DNA of 44,510 bases from a bacterium (GTDB lineage: Bacteria > 4484-113). The stretch is taken from assembly GCA_029932365.1 (NCBI GenBank), contig JAOZQG010000006.1, positions 1-44,510 on the forward strand, in the 5' to 3' direction. A program made the translations under genes and the position numbers. The notes beneath the pieces are model-generated. The model did no database searches. It worked only from the letters and a program-made list of their open reading frames with translations, and was not told where the DNA came from. Shown here in pieces: positions 1-7,723 of the stretch; within the stretch, counting starts at the first letter, position 1, and each line of letters starts with the position of its first letter.

Positions 1-1
1 C

Positions 2-76
2 TTTTTCGGCTACACTCACGACTCCATCCTGAAGAGCGAAGAGCCCATTCACGCGCATCAGGGCGCGGGGCGGTAA
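2..76 (+). CDS. C-terminal tail of an unidentified protein (partial)
   Basis: The window opens inside a gene. The frame beginning at base 2 reads 24 codons to a TAA at 74-76, ending in a His/Gly-rich tail (HAHQGAGR). This frame has strongly G/C third positions, like the real genes here, whereas the frame starting at base 1 does not. The product cannot be recognised from such a short tail. The next gene starts 20 nt downstream on the same strand. Confidence 0.5.
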   Translation, partial: FFGYTHDSILKSEEPIHAHQGAGR

Positions 77-95
77 AATAGTAAGGGCTTGCGTC

Positions 96-833
96 GTGAA
101 ATGGCTTGAAGACAGGCGGCTTATGTTTCTGCCGTGGCTGCTGGTGCTGGCATACGCAGCCTACGCCGTCGCGGGCGATTACGGCCAGTTCCAGCAGGAT
201 AAAACGCAGCAGGAGCAGGCTTTGCGCGAAGTGCGTGACGTGCTCGCAAAAACCACCGACGCGTGGGTGGAGCAGACGATAGAGATTACCGAGCAGTACC
301 GCGAAGACGAGGAGCGCCCGGGCATCCGCCGGTCACTGGACAGGCTGAACGAGGAGAATGCTGAAGCCTGGGCGGAGCTGAAGAGTCTCTCCCGCGTGCA
401 GTTTTTCCCCGAAACGCTCGACTATTTGTATTCGCTGGCCACAAGGCTCGAGCGCTTCTCCGAAATCGCCGACGGCATATTCGCCGCCAAGACCGAGCTG
501 ATAGACACCGAAGCACGGCTGGAAGAAGCCCCGCGGCGGATTCAGTACTACGCCGACCGCAAGCGCTACTTCTGGTCGCAACTGGACATCATCAACTACT
601 ACCTGACCCAGGAAGCGCTGGCCCAGTCTGAAGGGGCGCTTTACGAGCTGCAGATACGAAAGGAGAGCGCACAGGCCAAGGTCGAGCGCTGGCAGGAATC
701 GTTTGATCAGGAGCGTCTACTCGCCACCGACGATCTGCAGTCAATCGAAGACGCGCTCCAGCGCGAGGCCAACGCAGAATATCTGGGATACCTGCAGGCG
801 CGGTTGCGCAGCTTCACCTCCCGTAGGTCCTAG
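96..833 (+). CDS. membrane-anchored coiled-coil protein, function unknown
   Basis: This 245-residue protein is not recognised. The GTG start is preceded by AAGGG about 9 nt upstream, and a TAAAAT box lies at 74-79. Residues 10-26 form one hydrophobic segment (LMFLPWLLVLAYAAYAVA), read here as a signal anchor. The remaining roughly 215 residues are highly charged (Glu, Gln, Arg) with long helical stretches typical of coiled coil, for example around 30-110 and 165-235. A single N-terminal anchor with an extracytoplasmic helical rod would suit a scaffold or envelope spacer, but that is inference only. It converges on the lipoprotein gene ending at 854, with only 20 nt between them. Confidence 0.75.
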   Translation: MKWLEDRRLMFLPWLLVLAYAAYAVAGDYGQFQQDKTQQEQALREVRDVLAKTTDAWVEQTIEITEQYREDEERPGIRRSLDRLNEENAEAWAELKSLSRVQFFPETLDYLYSLATRLERFSEIADGIFAAKTELIDTEARLEEAPRRIQYYADRKRYFWSQLDIINYYLTQEALAQSEGALYELQIRKESAQAKVERWQESFDQERLLATDDLQSIEDALQREANAEYLGYLQARLRSFTSRRS

Positions 834-853
834 CTGGCATCCCGCGCGCTCAA

Positions 854-2296
854 TCAAGTTGGTTCGCCCGGAAGCATAATCGGCGGCGGCCCGGCATCGC
901 TGGATCCTTCCAGCGGCTCAACCGGCGGCTCATCCCCCGTGTCCTCTGCGGCCTTCTCCGGCTCCGGTAGCGAGGTGGCGTCCAGCGCAAGCTCGCGCAT
1001 AAGCGAGTAATTGCCCGCGCCCGTTTCGTAATCCTCGATAACTAAGAGCTTCCCGCCCTTGGTGTCCGTGTCCATAAATCTGATTCGCCGCGCGATGTCG
1101 TTTTGCCAAAGGACGCGTACCTTCGAGCCGTCCAGCGCCGCGGCGCAGACCGAATGCACGCGATTGACGCCGACAAGAGCGTAGCTGCTGTAGAAAAATA
1201 CCGGCTCCCCGGGATGGCAGATTACATCCAGGTGCGGCGATACGTCAGGCAGTACAACTTGCAGGCTGTGGTTTGCCAGGTTGAAAAGCTCCAGCGTCAG
1301 CTTCCCCCGCGTATGGGGCACCGACGCTTCCTCGTCGGCACCTTCCTCCGACGGAGTGAAGCGGCTCAGAAGCACCTTGTCGTCGTCCACGAATTCAACC
1401 ACCGGAGCCCACCGCTCTTCTTCCAGCGTTACGTAGTAGGGGCAGGAATATACGAGTCTTAGCTCCGCCGCAGATTGCTCCGGCGTTCCCTGGTAAAGCG
1501 CGAAGTACGATTTCTCATAGTCGCTGGCGTCGTAGTTGCGCACCACGTCCAGCGCGAGCGTCAGGTCGGGCGAGAGCAGCGGCGAGTAGTCAAACTCGTA
1601 TATGTCCTTCGCCGCCGCTTCATCGCAAAGCGTCCAGCGGGTGGTCAGCCCCCGCATGTAATAGCCGCGGAACGGGGTGATGCCGCTGGTATGCGCCAGC
1701 ACCAGTTTCCCGTCTTTGGCTATCCGCTCAACCATCGCGCCCTCAACCGGCACAACCGTATCCTCACCGTCCGCATCCAGCCGGTGGAGCACAACTTCCA
1801 CGTCTCGCGTGGCTTCGCGCCCCATTATCACCTCGTCTTCGGCTTCCTCGCCTTCTATCGGCTGCACTTCTTCCAGCGCGTGATAGTAAGTATCGCCCCC
1901 CGGCGCTTTTAGGAAATTGAGCACCTTCTTCCCGCCCTTTAGCTGAAAGACCTGCGACGCATCCTGCGCGTCAACCAGGTAAAGCGTTCCCGCCCGGTCT
2001 TCCAGCCGAACCGCGTCGTAAGTCGTCACCAGCGCCAGCACCCGGTCGGTTCCGGCGAAGTAGGCCGCCTGCTTCAGCATCCGCCCCCTGGGGCTGTAGA
2101 AAAGCTCGCTGCTTCTCACGTAAAGCGATTCGTCGAGAAACGCTACCGGCGAGTACTCCTGCACTGCTGGCTCCGTTGCCGCCGGCGGCCGGGGAGCGCT
2201 TTCGGGCACCAGCGGCGCTTTTTCTTCCGCCGGCTGCGGAACGCACGATGCCAGAAACGCCGCAGCCACCAGCAGGCTCGCAATCCGCGCGCTCAA
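854..2296 (-). CDS. lipoprotein, probable beta-rich/propeller-like domain
   Basis: The 480-residue product has a lipoprotein signal: a hydrophobic core followed by the lipobox LASC, with Cys at about residue 18. A Pro/Glu/Ala linker follows, then a long beta-rich body with recurring short motifs of alternating hydrophobic and Asp/Gly residues, as in TolB- or WD40-type propellers. The tail is a Pro/Glu/Gly-rich low-complexity stretch. The best start is TTG at 2296, which overlaps the TGA of the upstream Sir2 gene (TTGA). A later GTG would remove half the signal peptide. It is the third gene of a purN - sir2 - lipoprotein operon, and no specific function can be assigned. Confidence 0.75.
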   Translation of the reverse strand: MSARIASLLVAAAFLASCVPQPAEEKAPLVPESAPRPPAATEPAVQEYSPVAFLDESLYVRSSELFYSPRGRMLKQAAYFAGTDRVLALVTTYDAVRLEDRAGTLYLVDAQDASQVFQLKGGKKVLNFLKAPGGDTYYHALEEVQPIEGEEAEDEVIMGREATRDVEVVLHRLDADGEDTVVPVEGAMVERIAKDGKLVLAHTSGITPFRGYYMRGLTTRWTLCDEAAAKDIYEFDYSPLLSPDLTLALDVVRNYDASDYEKSYFALYQGTPEQSAAELRLVYSCPYYVTLEEERWAPVVEFVDDDKVLLSRFTPSEEGADEEASVPHTRGKLTLELFNLANHSLQVVLPDVSPHLDVICHPGEPVFFYSSYALVGVNRVHSVCAAALDGSKVRVLWQNDIARRIRFMDTDTKGGKLLVIEDYETGAGNYSLMRELALDATSLPEPEKAAEDTGDEPPVEPLEGSSDAGPPPIMLPGEPT

Positions 2297-3063
2297 CCGA
2301 CCAGCTCCCTGACCTTTTCCAGAAGCTGAGGCAGAATCTCGCCGCTTTTGCCGTGCAGCGCGAAGTCCGCCGTGTAGCTCAGCTCCGTCGGCTCCAGGTT
2401 AATCTCCACGACTTTCCCGCCGGCGCGGCTCGTGATGTAGGGCAGCCCCGCTGCGGGATACACCTGCGCCGAAGTGCCCACCACCAGCATCAGGTCCGCC
2501 GCGCCGCTTACGTTGAAGCTTTCCTCGATGACAGTCGGGTCAAGCTGCTCCCCGAACCACACAACGTGCGGGCGCAAAATGCTGTCGCACCAGGGGCAGG
2601 GCGGCGGATATTCGGGAAGCGGCGTGTCGGGAATATGTTTCAGCTCGGCGCAGCATCCCTTCAGGCACCGGGCGTACCATAAATTGCCGTGCAGCTCCAG
2701 TATGGTCTTGCTGCCCGCGAGCTCGTGCAGGCCGTCGATGTTTTGCGTAATCAGCGAATACGACGCGCCGCGCCCGGTGACCATCCGCTCCCACTGCGCC
2801 AGTGCATGATGCCCCGGATTGGGCTCGACTTCGGCGAGCTGCCCCCGCCGCCAGTCGTACCACTCCCAGACCTTTTTCGGGTCGGCGAGGAATCCCTGCA
2901 ACGTCGCCAGCTTCATCACGTCCTCGTCCTTCCAGAACCCGTGCTTGCCGCGAAACGTGGGGACTCCGCTTTCCGCCGACACTCCGGCGCCGGTCAGCAC
3001 CGCGGCGCGCTCGGCCTTAGCCATAAGCTCCGCCACCCGCATGATGGTCTCCGGTGCGATCAC
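2293..3063 (-). CDS. cobB: Sir2-family NAD-dependent protein deacylase (sirtuin)
   Basis: Sirtuins remove acyl groups from lysine using NAD+, giving O-acyl-ADP-ribose and nicotinamide. The NAD-binding signature GAGVSAESGVPTFRG is at residues 25-39, followed by TQNIDGLHELAG and the catalytic His in ELHGN (about H125). Zinc ligands appear as CLKGC (133-137) and CPWC (156-159). Residues Y69 and R72 (YDWR) fit the Tyr-x-x-Arg of CobB/SIRT5-type sirtuins, which favours acidic acyl groups such as succinyl-lysine as well as acetyl; that point is inference. The GTG start at 3063 overlaps the purN TGA (GTGA), so it is translationally coupled. AcsA, a classical sirtuin target, is encoded at 14564-16282. 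The length of 256 residues is normal. Confidence 0.93.
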   Translation of the reverse strand: MIAPETIMRVAELMAKAERAAVLTGAGVSAESGVPTFRGKHGFWKDEDVMKLATLQGFLADPKKVWEWYDWRRGQLAEVEPNPGHHALAQWERMVTGRGASYSLITQNIDGLHELAGSKTILELHGNLWYARCLKGCCAELKHIPDTPLPEYPPPCPWCDSILRPHVVWFGEQLDPTVIEESFNVSGAADLMLVVGTSAQVYPAAGLPYITSRAGGKVVEINLEPTELSYTADFALHGKSGEILPQLLEKVRELVG

Positions 3064-3713
3064 TGCATCTCCCCCAGAAGCTCTCTTCCGTGCACCCGCA
3101 CTCTACCGTCCGGCTGCAACACGACGCGCCCGTCGGCGAACCAGTTGATGACCTCGGGGTAAAGCTCGCGCTCGGCTGCGCGCACCCGCTCGCCCAGCGT
3201 CTCCACCGTGTCGCCGTCCAGCACCGGCACGGCGCGCTGGGCGATTATCGGACCCCGGTCGTATTCCTCGTCCACGAAATGCACCGTGCAGCCGGTGACC
3301 TTGCAGCCCGCCTTCAGCACCGCCTCGTGCACGTGGTCTCCGTACATCCCCTTGCCACCGAAGCAGGGCAGCAGCGCCGGATGGATATTGATTATCTTTC
3401 CGTGGTAGTGCGGCGGGAAGACGTATAGGCTCATAAACCCGCCGAAGGCGATAAGCTCCGGCGCGAACGGCTCCACGCCCCGCGTCACCACTTCGGAAAA
3501 TTCTTCCGGCGTGTCGTATTTTTTGCGAGGCACGACGATTGTCGGGATGCCCGCGTCCTCGGCGATCTGCACGCCCCTGACCTTGCTGCGCGAGGAGACG
3601 ACGCAGGCGATTTTAGCGCGGCAGCTTTCGTCGGCGACGCGGTCGATTAAGTTTTTGAGCGTGCTCCCCCCGCCGGAAATAAATACCGCCAGCTTAACTA
3701 CCCTTTCCCCCAC
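3060..3713 (-). CDS. purN: phosphoribosylglycinamide formyltransferase (GAR transformylase)
   Basis: PurN transfers the formyl group of 10-formyl-THF to GAR in step 3 of de novo purine synthesis. The phosphate-binding loop SGGGSTLKNL is near the N terminus. The catalytic triad is visible as N109 and H111 in INIHPALLP, and D152 in the HFVDEEYDRGP segment. The length of 217 residues is typical. The GTG start at 3713 lies 6 nt after a TATAAT box (complement 3720-3725), so the mRNA is probably leaderless. It leads an operon with a sirtuin and a lipoprotein, and its cofactor would come from Fhs (21148-22947). The other purine genes here (purH, purM) are in separate units. Confidence 0.95.
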   Translation of the reverse strand: MGERVVKLAVFISGGGSTLKNLIDRVADESCRAKIACVVSSRSKVRGVQIAEDAGIPTIVVPRKKYDTPEEFSEVVTRGVEPFAPELIAFGGFMSLYVFPPHYHGKIINIHPALLPCFGGKGMYGDHVHEAVLKAGCKVTGCTVHFVDEEYDRGPIIAQRAVPVLDGDTVETLGERVRAAERELYPEVINWFADGRVVLQPDGRVRVHGRELLGEMQ

Positions 3714-3719
3714 GCACCG

Positions 3720-3725
3720 ATTATA
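3720..3725 (-). promoter_or_regulatory. -10 box of leaderless purN promoter
   Basis: TATAAT on the minus strand, followed by CGGTGC and then the GTG start of purN. With a usual -10-to-start-site distance, transcription would begin at or next to the GTG. No convincing -35 hexamer lies 16-18 bp upstream and there is no Shine-Dalgarno sequence. Confidence 0.7.
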
Positions 3726-3811
3726 TCATTGGATTCGCACGCTGCGGTGCGCAGCAGGAACAAAGACAACCGAAACGAATCCTTGCTCCGCAGAAGGTCG
3801 CGCGCCAGTGG

Positions 3812-3817
3812 TTATAA
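3812..3817 (+). promoter_or_regulatory. -10 box of leaderless ruvX/yqgF promoter
   Basis: TATAAT followed by 7 nt (AGGCGC plus one base) and the GTG at 3825. Transcription would start at about the GTG itself. No good -35 is seen. This box fixes the start codon well downstream of the first codon in the ORF track. Confidence 0.7.
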
Positions 3818-3824
3818 TAGGCGC

Positions 3825-4244
3825 GTGAGTGTACTGGGGCTGGATCTGGGTGAAAAGCGCGTCGGTGTGGCCATCGCCGAGCCGCCGGGGTACGTCGCGG
3901 TGCCGCTGACGACGCTGGAAGCGACCCCCTGGGGGAACTTCGTTAACGAGCTTTCGGCAATCGTCGCCGAACGCGGCGTGAAAACCATCGTGGTGGGCCT
4001 GCCGCTGCACGACGACGGGCGCGAAGGTGAGGCCGCGAGAATGGTGCGCCGCATGGCCGAAAAGATTGTGCTGCGGCTGAAGCTGAGGGTGGTCTTCCAG
4101 GACGAGCGGCATACCACCGGCGAAGCGGAGCGCACCCTCATCGCCACGGGCAAAAGGTCGCGCGAGCGCAAAACAAAGCGGGACGTGCTAGCCGCCGTAT
4201 TCATTCTGGAAACGTATCTGCGGCGCGTGGGGGAGGGCGCGTGA
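3825..4244 (+). CDS. yqgF: YqgF/RuvX family putative Holliday junction resolvase / pre-16S rRNA nuclease
   Basis: YqgF proteins have an RNase H-like fold and act in pre-16S rRNA 5' end maturation; they are also annotated as RuvX resolvases. The first strand carries the catalytic Asp in LGLDLGEKRVGVA, followed by VVGLPLHDDG, DERHTTGEAE and the terminal D-x-x-AA motif (DVLAAVFILETYL). The ORF track extends to 3729, but the GTG at 3825 is preferred: it sits 7 nt after TATAAT and gives the normal family length of about 140 residues. It is the first gene of a four-gene run (yqgF, yqeG, MFS, small membrane protein) whose stops and starts overlap by 4 bp. Confidence 0.9.
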   Translation: MSVLGLDLGEKRVGVAIAEPPGYVAVPLTTLEATPWGNFVNELSAIVAERGVKTIVVGLPLHDDGREGEAARMVRRMAEKIVLRLKLRVVFQDERHTTGEAERTLIATGKRSRERKTKRDVLAAVFILETYLRRVGEGA

Positions 4245-4762
4245 GCGGCGGCGCGCTGCAGTTTCGGCCTGACGTTAAATTCGTGCGCGCCAGCGAAATT
4301 ACGCCCGAGCTTCTGGCCGGCGAGGGCATACGCGGGCTGATACTCGATCTGGACAACACGCTTACGCGCTGGGAAGAGAGTAAAGCCGCGCCGTTCGCCC
4401 CGCAGTGGGTAAAGTCGCTTAGGGACGCGGGGATACGCATGGTCATCCTCAGCAACGGGCTGCGCGATAAGCAGGATACGGTTTCGCGTGCGCTCGAACT
4501 GCCGCTGGTGCGCGCGCTGCTGCCCAAGCCGTTCGCCGCGGGATTCGTCAAGGCGCTGGAGGTGCTGGAGCTTCCGCGCGAGGAAGTGGCGATGGTGGGC
4601 GATATCGTGATGACCGATATCTGGGGAGCGAACCGGCTGGGCATCCGCACGATGCTCGTGGACCCGCTTTCGCCGCGCGATTTTCCCGGCACGAAGCTCT
4701 GGCGCGCGCTGGAAGTGATATTCAGGCTGCGCCGACCCAGCGGGAGGAAACGGTCGCGGTGA
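4241..4762 (+). CDS. yqeG: YqeG family HAD-type phosphatase
   Basis: YqeG proteins are HAD superfamily IIIA phosphatases, related to the mitochondrial phosphatidylglycerophosphate phosphatase group; the bacterial substrate is not settled. HAD motif I is LDLDNTLT with the nucleophile and acid/base Asp pair, motif II is VILSNG, the lysine lies in PKPF, and motif III is VGDIVMTDIWGANRLG. The length of 173 residues matches the family. The GTG start at 4241 overlaps the yqgF TGA, indicating translational coupling. The C terminus is Arg/Lys-rich (GRKRSR), possibly binding membrane or nucleic acid, though that is speculation. Confidence 0.9.
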   Translation: MSGGALQFRPDVKFVRASEITPELLAGEGIRGLILDLDNTLTRWEESKAAPFAPQWVKSLRDAGIRMVILSNGLRDKQDTVSRALELPLVRALLPKPFAAGFVKALEVLELPREEVAMVGDIVMTDIWGANRLGIRTMLVDPLSPRDFPGTKLWRALEVIFRLRRPSGRKRSR

Positions 4763-6123
4763 ACCAAGCGCCCCGCCCGTATCTGACGCGCTTTTCCCAG
4801 TTCGCGTGGCTGGCGTCGTTTTGGTTTGTGGTTCATTTCATCTGGGCGACACTTCTGCCAGTGGTCATCCCGGCGGTCGTCCGGGGCTTCGCCGAAAGGG
4901 GCATCATTCCTCTGGAGGAGCTGGGCACGCGCCTGGGACTGGTGCTGGCGCTGGGCGCGGTGGTCTCCGCGGTTTTGCAGCTTACTATAGGCTTCATCAG
5001 CGACTCCAGCGAAAGCCGGTATGGCCGGCGCAAGCCCTACATCATCATCGGCGCGCTGGCGACGACGGTGGCGATTATCTATCTCATCGAGGCGCCGGGC
5101 TACTGGCACCTGGTGCTGGCGTATATGCTGGTGCAGGTGTTTTTGAATACCGCGAGCGTGCCCTACCAGAGCATGATGCCCGACCTGATACCGGAGCGCT
5201 ACCACGGCCGGGGCGCGGCGATGATGGGCATATTCGACCTGACGGGGAAGCTGAGCGGGCTGGTCGTGGCGGCGCTGGCCATCAGCGGGGTAGGCCTGGG
5301 CGCGGTTCAGGTCGCCGGCGAAAGCCCTTCGTTTGCGCTGCTGGGCGTCGTGTACTGCGTGCTGCTGCTGGGGCTGACGTTCGTCGTGTTCATAAAATCG
5401 CCCAGCTACCCGGTCATCCACGCCGCGGGATTTTTGCGCCTGCGTTTCGGCGCAGAGACGGTGCGCAACATCAGAGGGCTTCTGCGGGAGTACGCGCGCT
5501 TCGAGTTTGGGCGCAATCCCGAATTCGTGAAGCTGGCCTTCTCGCGCATGGCCATACTGCTGGGCTACTACACTTTCATCCCGCTGGTGTATTACTTCTG
5601 CGAGGCGAACCTGGGGCTTACGGCGGAGGACCGCTGGATGGCGGCGGTGCTGCTGGCGTCCATCATTCTGGGCGCGGTGGCGGGCAACCTCGCAGGCGGA
5701 TACGTAAGCGACCGCATCGGCAAGCGGCGGATGATATTTGCCGGGATGGCGGTGACGATTTTGTTTATGTTCCCCGTTATCTTCGCCACGGACATCATGC
5801 ACGCGATTTACTACGGAGCCGGGCTGGGTCTGGGCTGGGGCGCCTTTATCGCCGCGGACTGGGCGTTCGCCTTTACGCTCATCCCAAAGGAACGCAGCGC
5901 GCGCTATATGGGCGTGTGGGATATGACCGCGCTGGCACCGCAGATGGTCGCGCCGCTGGTCGCCGGGGTGGCGCGGGACCACCTGATAGCTGCGGGAATA
6001 GCGGTTGAACCGACGGCGTACCAGATAATCTTCACCTTCTCTATCTTATACTTCGTCGTCGGACTGGTCATACTGGGATTTGTGCGCGAGCGCAGGCCGG
6101 TGATGGGCAGGGATTCGCTATGA
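4759..6123 (+). CDS. MFS transporter, sugar/SLC45-like
   Basis: This 454-residue protein is almost entirely transmembrane helices, about 12, in keeping with the major facilitator superfamily. The loop after helix 2 holds a motif-A-like sequence (FISDSSESRYGRRKPYI), and the second half has the matching GGYVSDRIGKRRM. The RYGRRKPYI form is common in sucrose/maltose-type (SLC45, GPH-like) carriers, but the substrate cannot be read from sequence. The GTG start at 4759 overlaps the yqeG stop (GTGA), and its own stop overlaps the next gene (ATGA). The antisense 593-residue ORF over it is a shadow of the GC-rich codon pattern. Confidence 0.88.
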   Translation: MNQAPRPYLTRFSQFAWLASFWFVVHFIWATLLPVVIPAVVRGFAERGIIPLEELGTRLGLVLALGAVVSAVLQLTIGFISDSSESRYGRRKPYIIIGALATTVAIIYLIEAPGYWHLVLAYMLVQVFLNTASVPYQSMMPDLIPERYHGRGAAMMGIFDLTGKLSGLVVAALAISGVGLGAVQVAGESPSFALLGVVYCVLLLGLTFVVFIKSPSYPVIHAAGFLRLRFGAETVRNIRGLLREYARFEFGRNPEFVKLAFSRMAILLGYYTFIPLVYYFCEANLGLTAEDRWMAAVLLASIILGAVAGNLAGGYVSDRIGKRRMIFAGMAVTILFMFPVIFATDIMHAIYYGAGLGLGWGAFIAADWAFAFTLIPKERSARYMGVWDMTALAPQMVAPLVAGVARDHLIAAGIAVEPTAYQIIFTFSILYFVVGLVILGFVRERRPVMGRDSL

Positions 6124-6596
6124 AAGCATCAAGACTGATTCCGCTGGTGGTTCTGGTGTTCGTGGCGGGACTCCTGCTCGTGCTCTATCTGCCCCGAACC
6201 GTGCGTTACTTCTCGTTCAGGGGAGCGCTGAACGATATGGTGCGGCTGGTGAAGGAGGGTGACCCGGTCGCCGCGGCGAAGTACGTAGAGGACGTGGATT
6301 ACGAGGATTTAATTGAGTTGATCGAAACTCGCGTGCCGCCGGACTACCACCAGGACATGGTGGCGCTCAACGTAACTTCGGCCACATGGGACGGCGAGTG
6401 CTACAACGTGCGCCTGGTGGCACGTTTTCAGGGACAGCGCTACAACGGTATCGGTCAGGCGAAGATGAAATGGCATCGCACAGATCAGGGCTGGCGCTTC
6501 AACCTGCGAGACACAATGGTGGCCGAGGGCTATCCCCAGGGCTCGTTCGTCAGCCTGGAGCACTACCTCGGCAGCTCGGAACTCTTCCGGCACTAA
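6120..6596 (+). CDS. small membrane-anchored protein of unknown function
   Basis: A 158-residue protein, not recognised. One N-terminal hydrophobic segment (residues 7-24) is followed by a soluble domain with predicted helix (MVRLVKEGDPVAAAKYV) and then strands, ending in a tryptophan-containing beta stretch (KWHRTDQGWRF). The shape resembles small NTF2-like or DUF4878-type accessory domains on a membrane anchor, but that is only an impression. ATG overlaps the MFS stop by 4 bp, so it is probably co-translated with the transporter. It ends 25 nt from the convergent gene at 6622. Confidence 0.7.
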   Translation: MKASRLIPLVVLVFVAGLLLVLYLPRTVRYFSFRGALNDMVRLVKEGDPVAAAKYVEDVDYEDLIELIETRVPPDYHQDMVALNVTSATWDGECYNVRLVARFQGQRYNGIGQAKMKWHRTDQGWRFNLRDTMVAEGYPQGSFVSLEHYLGSSELFRH

Positions 6597-6621
6597 TACT
6601 GAGCAGTTAGGCGCCCCGTGC

Positions 6622-7668
6622 CTAGCGCACCTTTACCCGGATCATCCAGTTGGTCTTTTCCTGCAGGACCGAGAGCGGCCAATCCCAGAACGCGCCGACG
6701 GTGCCGTAGTAGTTGGGGTAGCCGCCGCCGCTGGTGTCGAAGCCGAGGTAAAGCGACGCTTCGGGCCGCGATACCGGCTCGAGGAGTATGTAGAAGTCGC
6801 CCGGCAGGTCCGTGTCGGGGAAATCCACATTTGACCAGTGGGGAATTTCCGTGAGGATACTGTATTCGCACTGCGCCGAGGTAATCACGCGCAGATCGTG
6901 GTCCAGCAAAAACACGCGGAACGTGGGCTTTCCGGTAAACCAGTCTCCCTCGACCCTTCCGTAGACGAAAACATCCTCCAGCGTTTTGTATCCCTGGTTC
7001 TTGAAGCCGACCATCGCTCCGCCGCGCTGGAACGTGAAGAATCCGTCTGCGGTGCCGTCGTCGTAGTGCAGATAGTTGATGCCCGAGATTTCGGTGGCGT
7101 CGATGAAGACCAGGGGCTCAAGCTTGTTACGCACGGTTATGCGTATCATCCAGTCGAACTTGCCCTCCACCGGCGTGAAGCCCGAACTGGGATTGCCCTG
7201 GTAACTGCGGAAAAACCGGGATTTCTCCGTGTACCCTATCTCCACGCCGAATTCTTCGCGGGCATAGGGATAGACCACAACAGATATCGGCTCGTCAATC
7301 TTCACGCTGGGAAGCTCGACGTAGACCCAGCCTTCTTCGCTGGCGTACTGCGAATACGGGATGAGCTTCTGGGCCAGCACTTTGCCCTCGGCGTCAGTGA
7401 TTGCGACGTTGGTGTAGGATTTCGCCGGGTCAGAGCCACCGCCGTAACGCCGGCCGAATATAGAAACACCCATAAGGTATGTTGCGTCCCAGTCCTTGAC
7501 CCCCGCGAAGTCCACCTTCGCGGCTTCTACGTAAAGCCGCTCAAAGTCGGTCACCTCACCTGAGTCATAGCTGAGGACGCGCTCCTGGTATTCATCCGCC
7601 CGCACAGGTGATGCGAGCGCCAGCAGGGACGCTATCAGGCACGCGAGCGCTAAAGAAGTATTCTTCAT
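6622..7668 (-). CDS. secreted beta-rich protein with internal duplication
   Basis: The product is about 348 residues from ATG 7668. That start is chosen over the longer ORF because it has a strong Shine-Dalgarno (AGGGAGGAGGCA) and begins an ideal Sec signal peptide (KNTSLALACLIASLLALASPVRA, cut near DE). The mature part seems to be two copies of a roughly 165-residue beta domain. Each copy opens with a Tyr-Asp-(Ser/Asp)-Gly motif (SYDSGE, HYDDGT), and each ends with an almost identical strand (FDWMIRITVR, TNWMIRVKVR). The family is not recognised. Such modules are typical of exported, possibly carbohydrate- or surface-binding proteins. A promoter lies just upstream (7691-7696). Confidence 0.8.
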   Translation of the reverse strand: MKNTSLALACLIASLLALASPVRADEYQERVLSYDSGEVTDFERLYVEAAKVDFAGVKDWDATYLMGVSIFGRRYGGGSDPAKSYTNVAITDAEGKVLAQKLIPYSQYASEEGWVYVELPSVKIDEPISVVVYPYAREEFGVEIGYTEKSRFFRSYQGNPSSGFTPVEGKFDWMIRITVRNKLEPLVFIDATEISGINYLHYDDGTADGFFTFQRGGAMVGFKNQGYKTLEDVFVYGRVEGDWFTGKPTFRVFLLDHDLRVITSAQCEYSILTEIPHWSNVDFPDTDLPGDFYILLEPVSRPEASLYLGFDTSGGGYPNYYGTVGAFWDWPLSVLQEKTNWMIRVKVR

Positions 7669-7690
7669 TGCCTCCTCCCTAACGTCTAAG

Positions 7691-7720
7691 ATTATAGCTG
7701 AGGCCAGGCTCTGGGGCAAG
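7691..7720 (-). promoter_or_regulatory. promoter of the secreted duplicated protein
   Basis: On the minus strand TTGCCC is separated by 18 bp from TATAAT (complement 7691-7696). The predicted start site leaves a short leader of about 15 nt containing the AGGGAGGAGG ribosome-binding site before ATG 7668. This is a conventional leadered gene, unlike the leaderless ones elsewhere in the window. Confidence 0.55.
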
Positions 7721-7723
7721 GAA

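Noticed and set aside
4201-5982. 593-residue antisense ORF over yqeG and the MFS transporter
   Set aside because: Its composition (His/Arg/Gln-rich, no domain) is that of a GC-rich antisense frame, while the plus strand encodes clear YqeG and MFS proteins.
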